DNA from: Prevotella sp.
Lineage (GTDB): Bacteria > Bacteroidota > Bacteroidia > Bacteroidales > Bacteroidaceae
Length of the DNA: 61,520 nt
Reading direction: 5' to 3'
NCBI GenBank assembly: GCA_024697645.1
Contig: JAILFH010000074.1
Coordinates: 1 to 61,520 of the forward strand
Position 1 is the first letter of the stretch, and each line of letters starts with the position of its first letter. The notes beneath the pieces were generated by a model. It did no database searches, was not told the origin of the DNA, and saw only the letters and a list, made by a program, of their open reading frames with translations. Both the position numbers and the translations under genes were made by a program. Shown here piece by piece: positions 26,700-36,251 of the stretch.

Positions 26700-28664
26700 T
26701 TAATCGTTGGGCTTCAGATTCGTTGCATTCAGCATAGCGGCAACTTCCTCGTTGATGCGCTGAGCAAACTCTTCCATCTTCATGGTCTTCTGCTCACCAC
26801 CACCCTGCTTACGCATAGCGACGAGACCTTCGGCTGCTTCCTGCTCACCCACAATCACCATGTAGGGAACACGCTTCAGTTCGTTGTCACGAATCTTGCG
26901 GCCAATCTTCTCGTTGCGGTCGTCGAGAGTTGCACGTACGCCCTGCTCCTTGAGATAGTCGCTGACGCGCTGAGCATAGTCGTTGTACTTCTCCGAAATC
27001 GGCAGAATAGCCACCTGCTCGGGAGTGAGCCACAGTGGGAAGTGACCTGCAGTGTGCTCAATCAGTACGGCTGTGAAACGCTCCATCGAACCGAAAGGTG
27101 CGCGGTGAACCATCACAGGAGTCTGCTTGGAGTTGTCCTCTGCAGTATATTCGAGGTGGAAGCGCTGAGGCAGGTTGTAGTCTACCTGAATCGTTCCCAA
27201 CTGCCAACGGCGACCGATAGCGTCTCTTACCATGAAGTCGAGTTTCGGACCGTAGAATGCAGCCTCTCCATATTCAATCTTAGCGTCGAGGCCCTTCTCC
27301 TTACAAGCGTCGATGATAGCCTGCTCCGACTCAGCCCATACCTCGTCAGAACCGATGTACTTCTGCTTGTCCTTCGGGTCGCGAAGTGAGATCTGTGCCT
27401 CTACATTCTCGAACTGGAAGATAGAGAACACTGCCTTGATGATGTCCATCACGCGCATGAACTCACCCTTCACCTGATCAGCACGACAGAAGATGTGGGC
27501 ATCGTCCTGAGTGAACGAACGTACGCGGGTCAGACCGTGAAGTTCGCCCGACTTCTCATAGCGATAAACCGTACCGAACTCAGCGATGCGCAGAGGCAGA
27601 TCCTTATACGAACGGGGCTTCCACGCGAAGATCTCGCAGTGGTGAGGACAGTTCATCGGCTTCAGCATATACTCCTCGCCCTCCTCAGGTGTAGTGATTG
27701 GGCGGAAGGCGTCCTTCGAGTAGTGAGCATAGTGTCCACTGGTCACATAGAGGTTCTTACCACCGATGTGCGGAGTGATCACCTCCTGATAACCGAAGTT
27801 CTTCTGAATCTTGCGAAGCATGTCCTGCAGACGAAGACGCAGGTCGGTGCCCTTCGGCAGCCAGATGGGAAGACCCTTACCTACGCGGTCGCTGAACATG
27901 AAGAGTTCCATCTCCTTACCAATCTTACGATGGTCGCGCTTCTTGGCTTCCTCGAGCATCACGAGATACTCATCGAGCAACTTCTTCTTCGGGAACGAAA
28001 CACCATAGAGGCGCTGCATCTGCTCGCGCTCGGCATCACCGCGCCAGAAGGCACCAGCGACGCTTGTCAGTTTCACGGCCTTGATCAGACCCGTCGAAAC
28101 GAGGTGCGGACCGCGGCAGAGGTCAGTGAATGAACCCTGTGTGTATGTTGAAATTGTCCCATCCTCGAGGTCCTGCTCAATGTGCTCGCACTTATAGGTC
28201 TGACCGTCAGCACCAAATTCCTTGAGAGCATCGGCCTTGGGCACTTCGCGGCGCACAACCGGCTCATCCTTGCGGGCGAGTTCCAGCATCTTGGCCTCAA
28301 TCTGTGGGAAATCACTCTCTTTGATCATCTCACCGTTAGGCAACAGCACGTCGTAGAAGAAGCCATTGTCTACAGCAGGGCCGAAGCCGAACTGAATGCC
28401 AGGATAGAGTTCCTTCAATGACTCAGCCAACAAGTGGGCAGAAGTGTGCCAGAATGTGTGCTTACCTTCATCATCGTCGAACTTGTAGAGGGCGATGGTG
28501 GCGTCAGCCTGAATAGGACGGTTGAGTTCAACTGTCTCACCATTTACGGCGCAAGATACAACGTTGCGTGCGAGAGCCGGTGAGATGCTCTCGGCGATTT
28601 GAAAACCAGTTACACCCTGCTCATACGAACGAACAGAGCCGTCTGGGAATGTGATGTTTACCAT
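26700..28664 (-). CDS. thrS: Threonine--tRNA ligase (ThrS)
   Basis: Class II synthetase that charges tRNA-Thr. Domains in order: an N-terminal TGS domain (about 1-60) and the editing domain with [15 protein letters not shown]. The catalytic core follows with the zinc ligand Cys in MNCPHH and motif 2 ([14 protein letters not shown]), then a C-terminal anticodon-binding domain ([14 protein letters not shown] onward). Length about 654, as expected. The frame also allows a start two codons earlier (28670), but the conserved N-terminus is MxxITFPDG, so 28664 is preferred. A -7 box lies at 28698-28705. No T-box leader is present. Confidence 0.95.
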   Translation of the reverse strand: MVNITFPDGSVRSYEQGVTGFQIAESISPALARNVVSCAVNGETVELNRPIQADATIALYKFDDDEGKHTFWHTSAHLLAESLKELYPGIQFGFGPAVDNGFFYDVLLPNGEMIKESDFPQIEAKMLELARKDEPVVRREVPKADALKEFGADGQTYKCEHIEQDLEDGTISTYTQGSFTDLCRGPHLVSTGLIKAVKLTSVAGAFWRGDAEREQMQRLYGVSFPKKKLLDEYLVMLEEAKKRDHRKIGKEMELFMFSDRVGKGLPIWLPKGTDLRLRLQDMLRKIQKNFGYQEVITPHIGGKNLYVTSGHYAHYSKDAFRPITTPEEGEEYMLKPMNCPHHCEIFAWKPRSYKDLPLRIAEFGTVYRYEKSGELHGLTRVRSFTQDDAHIFCRADQVKGEFMRVMDIIKAVFSIFQFENVEAQISLRDPKDKQKYIGSDEVWAESEQAIIDACKEKGLDAKIEYGEAAFYGPKLDFMVRDAIGRRWQLGTIQVDYNLPQRFHLEYTAEDNSKQTPVMVHRAPFGSMERFTAVLIEHTAGHFPLWLTPEQVAILPISEKYNDYAQRVSDYLKEQGVRATLDDRNEKIGRKIRDNELKRVPYMVIVGEQEAAEGLVAMRKQGGGEQKTMKMEEFAQRINEEVAAMLNATNLKPND

Positions 28665-28697
28665 ATACAAAATAGTTGTTTAAATTAAAATCGACCG

Positions 28698-28705
28698 CAA
28701 AGTTA
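28698..28705 (-). promoter_or_regulatory. thrS: -7 box of thrS
   Basis: TAACTTTG on the minus strand, giving a leader of about 25-30 nt. Confidence 0.6.
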
Positions 28706-28820
28706 GCAAGAATTTATGAAATACATACAACTTAATTGGATTTTATTTCACTATACGTTAAAAAAGTTTAAGCCACCGAAAATAAATCGCTAAACAGTAT
28801 TCAGATTCGCAAAAACTTGT

Positions 28821-28828
28821 TACCTTTG
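28821..28828 (+). promoter_or_regulatory. -7 box of the tRNA-Arg pair
   Basis: TACCTTTG 18 bp before the first tRNA-Arg; probably drives both copies. Confidence 0.6.
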
Positions 28829-28846
28829 CACTCGCTTTTACGGAAT

Positions 28847-28920
28847 GGTTCCGTAGCTCAACTGAATAGAGCATCTGACTACGGATCAGAAGGTTGTGGG
28901 TTTGAATCCCGCCGGAATCA
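28847..28920 (+). tRNA. tRNA-Arg (anticodon ACG), copy 1
   Basis: A 74-nt cloverleaf. The acceptor arms GGTTCCG/CGGAATC pair over 7 bp, the anticodon stem TCTGA/TCAGA encloses the loop CTACGGA with anticodon ACG, and the T arm contains GGTTTGAATCC. The discriminator base is A. No CCA is encoded. It reads CGU and, once deaminated to inosine, CGC and CGA. Confidence 0.95.
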
Positions 28921-28955
28921 CTTCTTCGATGAAAGCAAACAAAACAATACGGATT

Positions 28956-29029
28956 GGTTCCGTAGCTCAACTGAATAGAGCATCTGACTACGGATCAGAA
29001 GGTTGTGGGTTTGAATCCCGCCGGAATCA
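28956..29029 (+). tRNA. tRNA-Arg (anticodon ACG), copy 2
   Basis: Identical to copy 1 over all 74 nt, after a 35-nt spacer. The upstream nucleotides GGATT versus GGAAT differ, so the duplication ends close to the tRNA. It is followed at once by a strong terminator. Confidence 0.95.
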
Positions 29030-29030
29030 C

Positions 29031-29062
29031 AAAAAGGACACTTCGCAAGGGTGTCCTTTTTT
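29031..29062 (+). terminator. Terminator of the tRNA-Arg pair
   Basis: Stem AAAAAGGACAC/GTGTCCTTTTT with a 9-nt loop and a T run, starting 2 nt after the second tRNA. Confidence 0.88.
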
Positions 29063-29770
29063 GTTGTATATGGATTCATCATTGCTCTGTTGAGAAAGGT
29101 TGAGAGATGTTGAGAATGGCTCTTAATAGTGGAGCATAAAATACGCTTCGCGTAGAAATCCTTGAATAATCGCTACGCGAGAAATCTTCGGCGCTCTAAT
29201 CGCGCCTCTGAAATCAAATCAAAAAGCGGGCTGAAGGTCTAGGCAAGGCGAAGATTGATAATCTTAGACGCCGCCTAAGTGGTGCAGTTCTCGGCTCCTT
29301 CAAGACTGGCGAAGCCCAAGTCGATGCAGAAGGCGCTAAGAACAAAGGGGGTAGAACAAGCTCACAGCCCAGGGCAACGCCCTGGGTATAGTGCAATAAC
29401 AACAAATATTCGCCCTACAGGGGCAAAAGATTATTATAATCAAGAATTTGAGAATTTAAGAATTTTTCTTCCTGCTGCTGATGAATTAATGAGAATTAGA
29501 GAATCGGCGCTCGATGTCGCTACTTGAACCTACAGCGAACAAATCTGTGAAATCGAAAAATCTGTGTTCATCTGTGTAATCTGTGGGCAAAAGAAAAAAA
29601 TCAGTGATTTAAAAATCCGTGTTATTTAAAACTTAAGAAAAATCCGTATCATCCGTGGTTAAAATTTGGAACCACAAAAGCATATCTCTTGTCCCTTGCC
29701 CCTTGCTCCTTGCCCCTTTAAAGCTAATGTCTGAACTCCTCCACTTCTGAACTCCTGAACTCCTGACAAT
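29063..29770. repeat. tRNA-Arg to tRNA-Ser spacer: inverted repeat copy, module E and octamer repeats; no gene seen
   Basis: Positions 29098-29172 are an almost exact inverted copy of 1798-1872, including the TACGC-TTC-GCGTA hairpin (29142-29154). GGCGC/GCGCC lies at 29190-29206. Module E follows at about 29215-29525, with CAGGGCAACGCCCTG. The segment 29545-29700 is made of short phrases such as AAATCTGTG and ATCCGTG that also occur at 830-860, 5495-5535 and 34530-34585. GAACTCCT octamers lie at 29735-29765. Confidence 0.6.
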
Positions 29771-29797
29771 CAAAAAGAGAAGCCATCCTGACTTCTC
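29771..29797 (-). terminator. Terminator of tRNA-Ser
   Basis: On the minus strand: GAGAAG stem, 9-nt loop, CTTCTC and TTTTTG, beginning 8 nt after the tRNA 3' end. Confidence 0.82.
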
Positions 29798-29804
29798 CTC
29801 TCTG

Positions 29805-29892
29805 CGGAAGGTGAGGGATTCAAACCCCCGATACCCGAAAGGGGTATACCGGATTTCGAGTCCAGCGCGATCGATCACTCTGCCAACCTTCC
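29805..29892 (-). tRNA. tRNA-Ser (anticodon CGA)
   Basis: An 88-nt class II tRNA. The acceptor arms GGAAGGT/ACCTTCC pair over 7 bp, with discriminator G as expected for serine. The anticodon stem CTGGA/TCCGG encloses CTCGAAA (anticodon CGA, codon UCG). A long variable arm with a TACCC/GGGTA stem and the T-arm TTTGAAT are present. No CCA is encoded. Confidence 0.94.
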
Positions 29893-29910
29893 TTTTCGAT
29901 TTTGCGACTG

Positions 29911-29918
29911 CAAAAGTA
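29911..29918 (-). promoter_or_regulatory. -7 box of tRNA-Ser
   Basis: TACTTTTG on the minus strand, 19 bp upstream of the tRNA 5' end. Confidence 0.55.
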
Positions 29919-30013
29919 CAAATAATTTTCGTATGCTCCAAATAAATCTGTGAGATTTTTTAAAAAGTTATGGTAATTGCAACTGAACATTTCCGTATAC
30001 AGGGAATTTTTCG

Positions 30014-30021
30014 TATATTTG
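30014..30021 (+). promoter_or_regulatory. -7 box of the C69 dipeptidase gene
   Basis: TATATTTG, giving a short leader of about 20 nt. Confidence 0.6.
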
Positions 30022-30043
30022 CATCCTGAAATATCATACGAAT

Positions 30044-31672
30044 ATGAAAACTACAACTATTCTTCTCGCTGCCCTGACATTCTCTACTACTGTCTCGGCG
30101 CAAATCGACGAGACAAAGCAGCACGACGGCCGTTCCCGACTTTCGTGTACGAGTATCATGGTGGGCAAAGATGCTTCGACCGATGGCTCAGTCATCACAT
30201 CGCACACGTGCGACAGTTGGTACAGAACGTGGATGCGAATGGTTCCTGCGAAGAACTACGAACGCGACACCATCACCGCCATCTACGAAGGCCGCATGCA
30301 CACGCAGTCGGCCGACGACAGCACCAAGATGTACAGGAAGGGAGTCATCCCGCAGGCTCGCCACACGTTCCGCTATCTCGATACCGCCTACCCTTGTCTC
30401 AACGAGAAGCAACTCGCTATGGGCGAGACGACCATCTCCGGTCGCGACACACTCCAGAACAAGAAGGGAATGTTCATGATTGAGGAACTCGCCCGCATCG
30501 CGTTAGAGCGTTGCTCCACTGCCCGCGAGGCCATTCGGCTCATGGGCGACCTCGTCAAGGACTACGGCTACGGCGACAGCGGCGAATGCCTCACTATTGC
30601 CGACAAGAACGAAGTTTGGATTTTCGAAGTCTTCGGCGAAGGACCCGATAAGATTGGTGGCGTCTGGGCTGCCGTACGCATTCCCGACGACGAGATTGCC
30701 GTATCGGCTAACATCTCGCGCATCTCCTCGCTCAACCTAAAGGACAAGGATCACTATATGGCTTCGAAGAACGTCTTCGATGTGGCGAAGCGTCTGAAGT
30801 TGTGGGACGGAAAGGAACCGTTCAGTTTCTGGAAGGTCTATAGCGGCGGCAACTACTTCGACGAGCCGAAGAACTACAGCGTTCGCGAACATTTCATTAT
30901 GAATGCACTTGCGCCTTCGCTTTGTCTGAGCGACACCATCGAGAACCTCCCGCTGAGCGTCAAGCCCGACAAGAAGGTAAGTCCCGCGCAAGTGATGCAA
31001 CTGTTAGGAAGTTACTACGAGGGAACCGACAAGAACCTCAGTTTTCGCCATAAGATTCCCAACCCCAAGCGGAAGGGCAAGGACGGCAAGATCAACGAGG
31101 AAGAACCCGACAGCATCGTGTCGCCATTCTCCAACCCCTGGATGCGACCCGACGAGATCAATATGTATTATGCGATGGGCGACTCCGTGATGAAGAACAT
31201 CCGAACCGTCAGCGTTCCCTGGTGCGCCTATAGCACCGTCATCCAACTCCGCTCGTGGCTCCCCGACGAGGTTGGCGGTGTCGCCTGGATCTGTCTCGAC
31301 AACCCCGGCGAGAGTCCCCGCTTCCCCATCTTCAGCGGCTGCACCGAACTGCCCCGCATGCTGCAGATCTGTGGTCAGCACACCGACCGCGAGGACGCTG
31401 CCCTCTGGCACTACCGCAAGGCAAACCGCCTCGCCACCGTTCGCTGGGGAACCTATCGCAAGACCCTTGAGCCCCTTCGCGACTACTTCATAGAGAAAGG
31501 TCAGCGCGAACTCCCGTTTGTGGAGCAGTCGTGGCAGAAACTCCAGAGCGAGTCACCCGAACAAGCCCAGCAGATGCTCAACGGCTACACCGCCGACTTC
31601 TTCGGCGCCACCATCCTGCAGTGGGACGAGATGGCCCGCAAACTCTGGCGACAGACTTGGGCAGGATTCTAA
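30044..31672 (+). CDS. C69-family dipeptidase (Ntn hydrolase)
   Basis: A 542-residue exported peptidase. Residues 1-19 form a signal peptide (ends VSA-Q). The mature enzyme should begin at the catalytic Cys35 in LSCTSIMVGKDASTDGS, after a short propeptide. The family uses the N-terminal Cys exposed by processing to cleave dipeptides. SGECLTIADKNEVWIFEVFG and WAAVRIPDDEIAVSANISRI are conserved strands of the Ntn fold. It probably supplies amino acids from peptides in the periplasm. It is a single gene with its own promoter, convergent with asnB 89 bp away. Confidence 0.9.
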   Translation: MKTTTILLAALTFSTTVSAQIDETKQHDGRSRLSCTSIMVGKDASTDGSVITSHTCDSWYRTWMRMVPAKNYERDTITAIYEGRMHTQSADDSTKMYRKGVIPQARHTFRYLDTAYPCLNEKQLAMGETTISGRDTLQNKKGMFMIEELARIALERCSTAREAIRLMGDLVKDYGYGDSGECLTIADKNEVWIFEVFGEGPDKIGGVWAAVRIPDDEIAVSANISRISSLNLKDKDHYMASKNVFDVAKRLKLWDGKEPFSFWKVYSGGNYFDEPKNYSVREHFIMNALAPSLCLSDTIENLPLSVKPDKKVSPAQVMQLLGSYYEGTDKNLSFRHKIPNPKRKGKDGKINEEEPDSIVSPFSNPWMRPDEINMYYAMGDSVMKNIRTVSVPWCAYSTVIQLRSWLPDEVGGVAWICLDNPGESPRFPIFSGCTELPRMLQICGQHTDREDAALWHYRKANRLATVRWGTYRKTLEPLRDYFIEKGQRELPFVEQSWQKLQSESPEQAQQMLNGYTADFFGATILQWDEMARKLWRQTWAGF

Positions 31673-31761
31673 TCAGTTCCCGATTCCGTTTAATTGGATC
31701 GCACAAAAATCTATCAAATATCGCTACAAGCAGATTTGAGCATTCCCCAATGGGGGGAGTA

Positions 31762-33426
31762 TCAATACGCCTGTTCGTGGACACCCTTGACGGCACGGCC
31801 ACTGGGGTCGTTCATGTTGCGGAAGGCCTCGTCCCATTCGAGGGCGATAGCGGTGGAGCAAGCGACACTCGCCTCGCTGGGCACACTGCGCGCGGCGGAA
31901 TCACTGGGGAAATGCTCAGCGAAGATGCTGCGGTAATAGTATTCCTCCTTGTTCTTGGGCGGATTGATGGGGAAACGCTCAGCAGCATGCTCCATCTGCT
32001 CATCGGAGACTGCCTGAGACGTCATCTCCTTCAGCGTGTCAATCCACGAATAGCCCACTCCATCGGAGAACTGCTCCTTCTGTCGCCAAGCAACCTCCTC
32101 GGGCAGCATATCGGCAAAGGCGTATCTGACAATGCGCTTCTCCATCGTATGGCCCGGGCACATCTTCGCCTCGGGATTGGTACGCATGGCGACATCGAGG
32201 AACTCCTTGTCGAGGAACGGAACGCGACCCTCTACACCCCATGCCGACAGGCTCTTGTTGGCACGCAGACAGTCGTAGAGGTAGAGTTTCGAGAGTTTCC
32301 GAACGGTCTCCTCGTGGAACGCCTGAGCCGACGGGGCCTTATGAAAATAGAGATAGCCGCCGAAGATCTCATCGGCACCCTCGCCCGAGAGCACCATCTT
32401 GATGCCCATCGACTTGATGACACGGGCAAGCAGATACATCGGCGTGGACGCACGAACGGTGGTGACGTCGTAGGTCTCAATGAAATAGATGACGTCGCGA
32501 ATCGCGTCGAGACCCTCCTGAATCGTATAGTTAATTTCGTGATGAACCGTACCGATATGGTCGGCGACGAGTTTCGCCTTCGCCAAGTCGGGCGCACCTT
32601 TCAGACCGACTGCAAACGAGTGGAGACGCGGCCAGTAGGCCTTGGTCTGACTGTTGTCCTCGATGCGCATCTCAGAGAATTTCTCGGCAATTGCGGAAAT
32701 CACCGAAGAGTCGAGTCCGCCACTGAGCAGCACGCCATAGGGCACATCCGACATCAACTGGCGTCGGACTGAATCCTCGAGTGCATCATGAATGCTCGTG
32801 ACGCTTGCCTCGTTGTCCTTCACGTTGGCAAACTCCATCCAGTCGCGCTGATAGTAGCACTTCATGCCCGGAGTGCGGCTCGAATAATAATGGCCCGGGA
32901 GAAACGGCTCATACTGCTCACACTGACCCTCGAGCGCCTTGAGTTCGGAGGCGACATAGACCGTTCCGTCAGCATCGTAGCCAATATACAGCGGAATCAC
33001 ACCAATCGGGTCGCGGGCAATCAGAAACTCATCGCGCTCCTCATCGTAGAGCACGAAGGCGAAGATTCCACTGAGGTCCTCGAGGAAATCGATGCCTTTC
33101 TCACGGTAGAGCGCAAGAATCACCTCGCAGTCGCTACCCGTCTGAAAGTCGTACTGACCCGCATATCGCCTGCGAATGTCCTGATGGTTATAGATCTCTC
33201 CATTCACTGCCAACACCTGTTTCCTATCAGGTGAGAACAGCGGCTGACCACCTGACTCGGGGTCGACAATGCTCAGGCGCTCATGGGCGAGAATGGCCGA
33301 CCCTCCACAATAGATTCCACTCCAGTCGGGACCGCGATGACGAATCTTCTGACTCATGCGCAATGCCTTCTCACGCAACTCCTGCGTCTGTTCCCTGACG
33401 TTTAAAATTGATACAATTCCACACAT
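31762..33426 (-). CDS. asnB: Asparagine synthase B, glutamine-hydrolysing
   Basis: Makes asparagine from aspartate using glutamine amide nitrogen and ATP. The class II glutaminase domain begins with the nucleophile Cys2 (MCGIVSI) and contains RHRGPD, LAHERLSIVD and VNGEIYNH. The synthetase domain has the PP-loop SGGLDSS at 235-241. The 554 residues match the AsnB family. It is downstream of an outer-membrane barrel gene on the same strand (84 bp) and is part of a nitrogen island with glnB, amtB, gltBD and glnN, so nitrogen control is likely. Confidence 0.95.
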   Translation of the reverse strand: MCGIVSILNVREQTQELREKALRMSQKIRHRGPDWSGIYCGGSAILAHERLSIVDPESGGQPLFSPDRKQVLAVNGEIYNHQDIRRRYAGQYDFQTGSDCEVILALYREKGIDFLEDLSGIFAFVLYDEERDEFLIARDPIGVIPLYIGYDADGTVYVASELKALEGQCEQYEPFLPGHYYSSRTPGMKCYYQRDWMEFANVKDNEASVTSIHDALEDSVRRQLMSDVPYGVLLSGGLDSSVISAIAEKFSEMRIEDNSQTKAYWPRLHSFAVGLKGAPDLAKAKLVADHIGTVHHEINYTIQEGLDAIRDVIYFIETYDVTTVRASTPMYLLARVIKSMGIKMVLSGEGADEIFGGYLYFHKAPSAQAFHEETVRKLSKLYLYDCLRANKSLSAWGVEGRVPFLDKEFLDVAMRTNPEAKMCPGHTMEKRIVRYAFADMLPEEVAWRQKEQFSDGVGYSWIDTLKEMTSQAVSDEQMEHAAERFPINPPKNKEEYYYRSIFAEHFPSDSAARSVPSEASVACSTAIALEWDEAFRNMNDPSGRAVKGVHEQAY

Positions 33427-33459
33427 AACAGTTTATTTTTTAGATCATTGAATTCATCG

Positions 33460-33492
33460 AAAAGTCTCCCCCACCCTCCCGGCGGGAGAGAC
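33460..33492 (-). terminator. Stem-loop between the barrel gene and asnB, possible terminator
   Basis: On the minus strand CTCCC/GGGAG inside GTCTC/GAGAC, followed by TTTTC. It may stop or attenuate transcription after the barrel gene. The T tract is short. Confidence 0.4.
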
Positions 33493-33510
33493 GTAGATAC
33501 TTGGCTGAAA

Positions 33511-34221
33511 TTAAGGTTGCAGGCTAAAACCAAAGACCAAGTAGGCTTTCTGTGCACAGGGGTTCGCAACCAACTGTCCGAAGACGGGGATGCTGAACGA
33601 ATCGGTCACCCTGATCTCCTTCACGGCCTTCAGCGCGAGATTGGTCACTGCAAAGCCGTCGGCAGCGTAGGTGGTTGTGGCAAACGGCACGACACCAGCG
33701 GTTGCAGTCCACTTAACGCCTGCGAGTTGGAATGGAACCGCCGCCTCCAGATAACTGCTGTAGGCGCGTTCGCCGTCGTTGTTGACTCCGTCGTTGCCCG
33801 CAAAGTTGGTGAACCACTGGAGCGCGACAGGACCGAAGTCGTAGCCGATGTTTGCCTCAAAGACATGATTCGTTCCGTGTGCATCATATTTGAAATAACG
33901 ACCGCGCTCATCGAGTCCCGCGCTAAACCAATAGTCGGTCACTCCGATGTTCAGGCCGCCGAGACCATAGGCAAGGGTGAGGTCGAACTCCTTCACGTCG
34001 TCGGGATTGGTCACCCCGTAACTACCCCAGGCGGTCAGCGACAAGCCCTTATAGCCGAGGCCCAAGGTTGGCTGCACTGCAGCACTACCCAGATCAAGGC
34101 CGCGCCAGATGTACTGATTCACAAAATCGGCCGAAACCGTTGTCTCTATCTTATCTTCTTCCTGTGCAAGGGCGGTTGTACTGAGAACCAAACCCATTGC
34201 TAATAATGCTATTGTTTTCAT
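33511..34221 (-). CDS. Small outer-membrane beta-barrel protein, TorF-like putative porin
   Basis: A 236-residue exported protein: signal peptide 1-19 (ends ALA-Q), then alternating strands typical of a beta barrel. The opening ETTVSADFVNQYIWRGLDLG is characteristic of the Gcw_chp/TorF family of putative porins. The chain ends in hydrophobic alternation (YLVFGFSLQP) rather than a terminal Phe. Its substrate is unknown. Its position between amtB and asnB suggests it may admit ammonium, amines or another nitrogen source through the outer membrane, which is inference only. A CGGATGT/ACATCCG stem-loop (34246-34262) lies in its 5' region. Confidence 0.72.
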   Translation of the reverse strand: MKTIALLAMGLVLSTTALAQEEDKIETTVSADFVNQYIWRGLDLGSAAVQPTLGLGYKGLSLTAWGSYGVTNPDDVKEFDLTLAYGLGGLNIGVTDYWFSAGLDERGRYFKYDAHGTNHVFEANIGYDFGPVALQWFTNFAGNDGVNNDGERAYSSYLEAAVPFQLAGVKWTATAGVVPFATTTYAADGFAVTNLALKAVKEIRVTDSFSIPVFGQLVANPCAQKAYLVFGFSLQP

Positions 34222-34245
34222 TATTTATATTTTGAATTTAAGTCT

Positions 34246-34262
34246 CGGATGTTTCACATCCG
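34246..34262. promoter_or_regulatory. Perfect inverted repeat upstream of the barrel gene
   Basis: CGGATGT-TTC-ACATCCG, 7-bp arms and a 3-nt centre, 25 bp upstream of the start codon. It could be an operator, a leader hairpin, or one of the TTC-loop repeat hairpins. Confidence 0.4.
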
Positions 34263-34966
34263 CGCCTTCTTTTTAGAAGTTCAGGAGTGCAGAAGTGCAG
34301 GAGTTCAGACATTAGTCTTGACTGCTCCAATTTTTAAACACGGATGAGCGTTCCCATTGGGAAGCGGCCTAAGCCGAAGGGTTTCCGAAGACTATTTGAG
34401 CCTTTAGAAGACAACCCTTACAACTTTTGACAACTTTCGGCGCTCTACATCGCGCCTTTCCTACTGCTGCAAGTCTGCCACGAATTACTCATTACTCATT
34501 TATCATTACTCATTATTTTTTGCCCACAGATTACACAGATTTTCTCAGATTTTTTTTATTTTTCTGATTTACTACTGATTTCACAGATTGGTTGCTGTGT
34601 AAGTGTCTGCCACGTATTCCCCTCCTCCGGGGAGGAGGGGAGTTTGTGGGTGCGACTTTCAGCAGCAGTGAGGCGCGATATAGAGCGCCAATTCTCGATT
34701 ATTATAAAACAGAAGGACAGAAATAATTAAGAGTTTTAATTGACATAAGATTAAGAACAAAAATCCTAAAAGGACAAAAGTTTGGCCACCTTGTGTTGCT
34801 TTTTGAATCTTATGTACTTGAATTTATGTCTCTTTTCAATACTTAAAAACTTGTGTACTTATGTTTTAAATAAATCAGCAGGCGAAACTCCTGAACTCCT
34901 GAAATCCTAAAGAGAAGCAAAACTCCTGAACTCCTGAACTCCTGAACTCCTTTAATATATATATGC
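34263..34966. repeat. Spacer between amtB and the barrel gene: hairpin modules and third copy of element B
   Basis: Octamer-like GGAGTTCAG repeats lie at 34275-34310. An inverted hairpin module (GAGCGTTCCCATTGGGAAGC, CGGCCTAAGCCG) is at 34345-34400, and GGCGC hairpins at 34439-34456 and 34672-34689. CCCCTCCTCCGGGGAGGAGGGG is near 34620. Element B copy 3 covers about 34705-34885. A GAACTCCT octamer array (34885-34955) runs to the 3' end of amtB. No gene seen. Confidence 0.6.
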
Positions 34967-36226
34967 TTAGTTATAGCAACTCTCACCATGCTCATAGATG
35001 TCGAGACCCTCTTCTTCGATTCGGTCGTTGACACGCAGCCCATGCAGATACTTGATGCCGTAGAACAGAGCGAAGCCAGTTGCTGCAGCCCAGAGGTCGA
35101 TGGCAAGAATACCCAGACACTGAGCGCCGAAGAAGCCCCAGCCGAAACCATAGAAGGCACCGTTGGTCGTTGAGAGCAGACCCGTCAGCAGCGTGCCGAG
35201 AATACCGCAGACACCATGAACGCTGGCTGCACCCACAGGATCGTCGATGTGGAGACGATGGTCGATGAACTCAATCGAATAGACCAAGACGACACCGCAA
35301 ATCAATCCGATGACGACAGCGCCCATCGGCGAAACGAGGTCGCATCCTGCCGTGATACCCACAAGACCAGCCAGAACGCCGTTGAGCGTCAGCGAGAGCG
35401 AGGGCTTGCCGTACTTCAGCCACGTGACGAACATCGTGGCCATTCCGCCTGCTGCAGCGGCCAAGTTGGTGGTCAGGAAGACGTGAGAGATGGCAATGCG
35501 ATTGACTTCTCCGCTTGCTGCCAACTGACTTCCGGGGTTGAAACCGAACCAACCCATCCACAGGATGAACACGCCCAGAGCGGCGAGCGAGAGGTTGTGA
35601 CCAGGAATAGCCCGACTCTTTCCGTCGCGGCCGTATTTGCCCAGACGGGGACCGAGCGCCATCGCGCCAATCAGTCCTAACACACCGCCTACGCTATGCA
35701 CTATCGCCGAACCCGCAAAATCGTGGAACACATCGCCGAAAGTCGTCATCATGAAACTATCGGCTGCACCGTTCGAGAGCCAGCCTCCGCCCCAGGTCCA
35801 GTGGCCTTCAACGGGATAGATGATGAGCGAGATGAACATGCTGTAGACGAGATACATCGAGAACTTCGTGCGCTCAGCCATAGCACCGCTGACGATGGTA
35901 GCGGAAGTGGCACAGAACACCGTCTCGAACATCAGGAAGCCTTCGACGGGCAGATCGCCCTTATAGAAAGACAGATCGCCCCAGTTGGGAGCGCCGATGA
36001 AGCCTGCCCCATCGCTTCCGAACATGAATCCGAAGCCGACGAAGAAGAAAAGCAGTGAGCCGAACATGAAGTCGACAAGGTTTTTCATCAGGATGTTTGC
36101 AGTGTTCTTGCTACGAGTGAATCCAGCCTCACACAGTGCAAAACCGGGCTGCATCCAGAACACGAGCATAGCAGCGAGCAACATCCATACAGTATCAAGT
36201 GATAATCCTATTTCGTTCATAATCAT
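34967..36226 (-). CDS. amtB: Ammonium transporter AmtB
   Basis: Inner-membrane ammonium channel with eleven hydrophobic helices in 419 residues. The twin-histidine pore is represented by His177 in DFAGSAIVH and the later VHGVCGILGTL. The DFAG signature and the long conserved CEAGFTRSKNTANILMKN segment are present. No N-terminal signal peptide is cleaved in an obvious way. It follows glnB by 25 bp, the usual pairing in which the PII protein plugs the channel when nitrogen is ample. Confidence 0.95.
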   Translation of the reverse strand: MIMNEIGLSLDTVWMLLAAMLVFWMQPGFALCEAGFTRSKNTANILMKNLVDFMFGSLLFFFVGFGFMFGSDGAGFIGAPNWGDLSFYKGDLPVEGFLMFETVFCATSATIVSGAMAERTKFSMYLVYSMFISLIIYPVEGHWTWGGGWLSNGAADSFMMTTFGDVFHDFAGSAIVHSVGGVLGLIGAMALGPRLGKYGRDGKSRAIPGHNLSLAALGVFILWMGWFGFNPGSQLAASGEVNRIAISHVFLTTNLAAAAGGMATMFVTWLKYGKPSLSLTLNGVLAGLVGITAGCDLVSPMGAVVIGLICGVVLVYSIEFIDHRLHIDDPVGAASVHGVCGILGTLLTGLLSTTNGAFYGFGWGFFGAQCLGILAIDLWAAATGFALFYGIKYLHGLRVNDRIEEEGLDIYEHGESCYN

Positions 36227-36251
36227 TGTGTTTTTGTGTTAATACGTTATC

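Noticed and set aside
28665..28760. T-box leader before thrS
   Set aside because: The predicted leader is only about 25-30 nt and has no T-box sequence.
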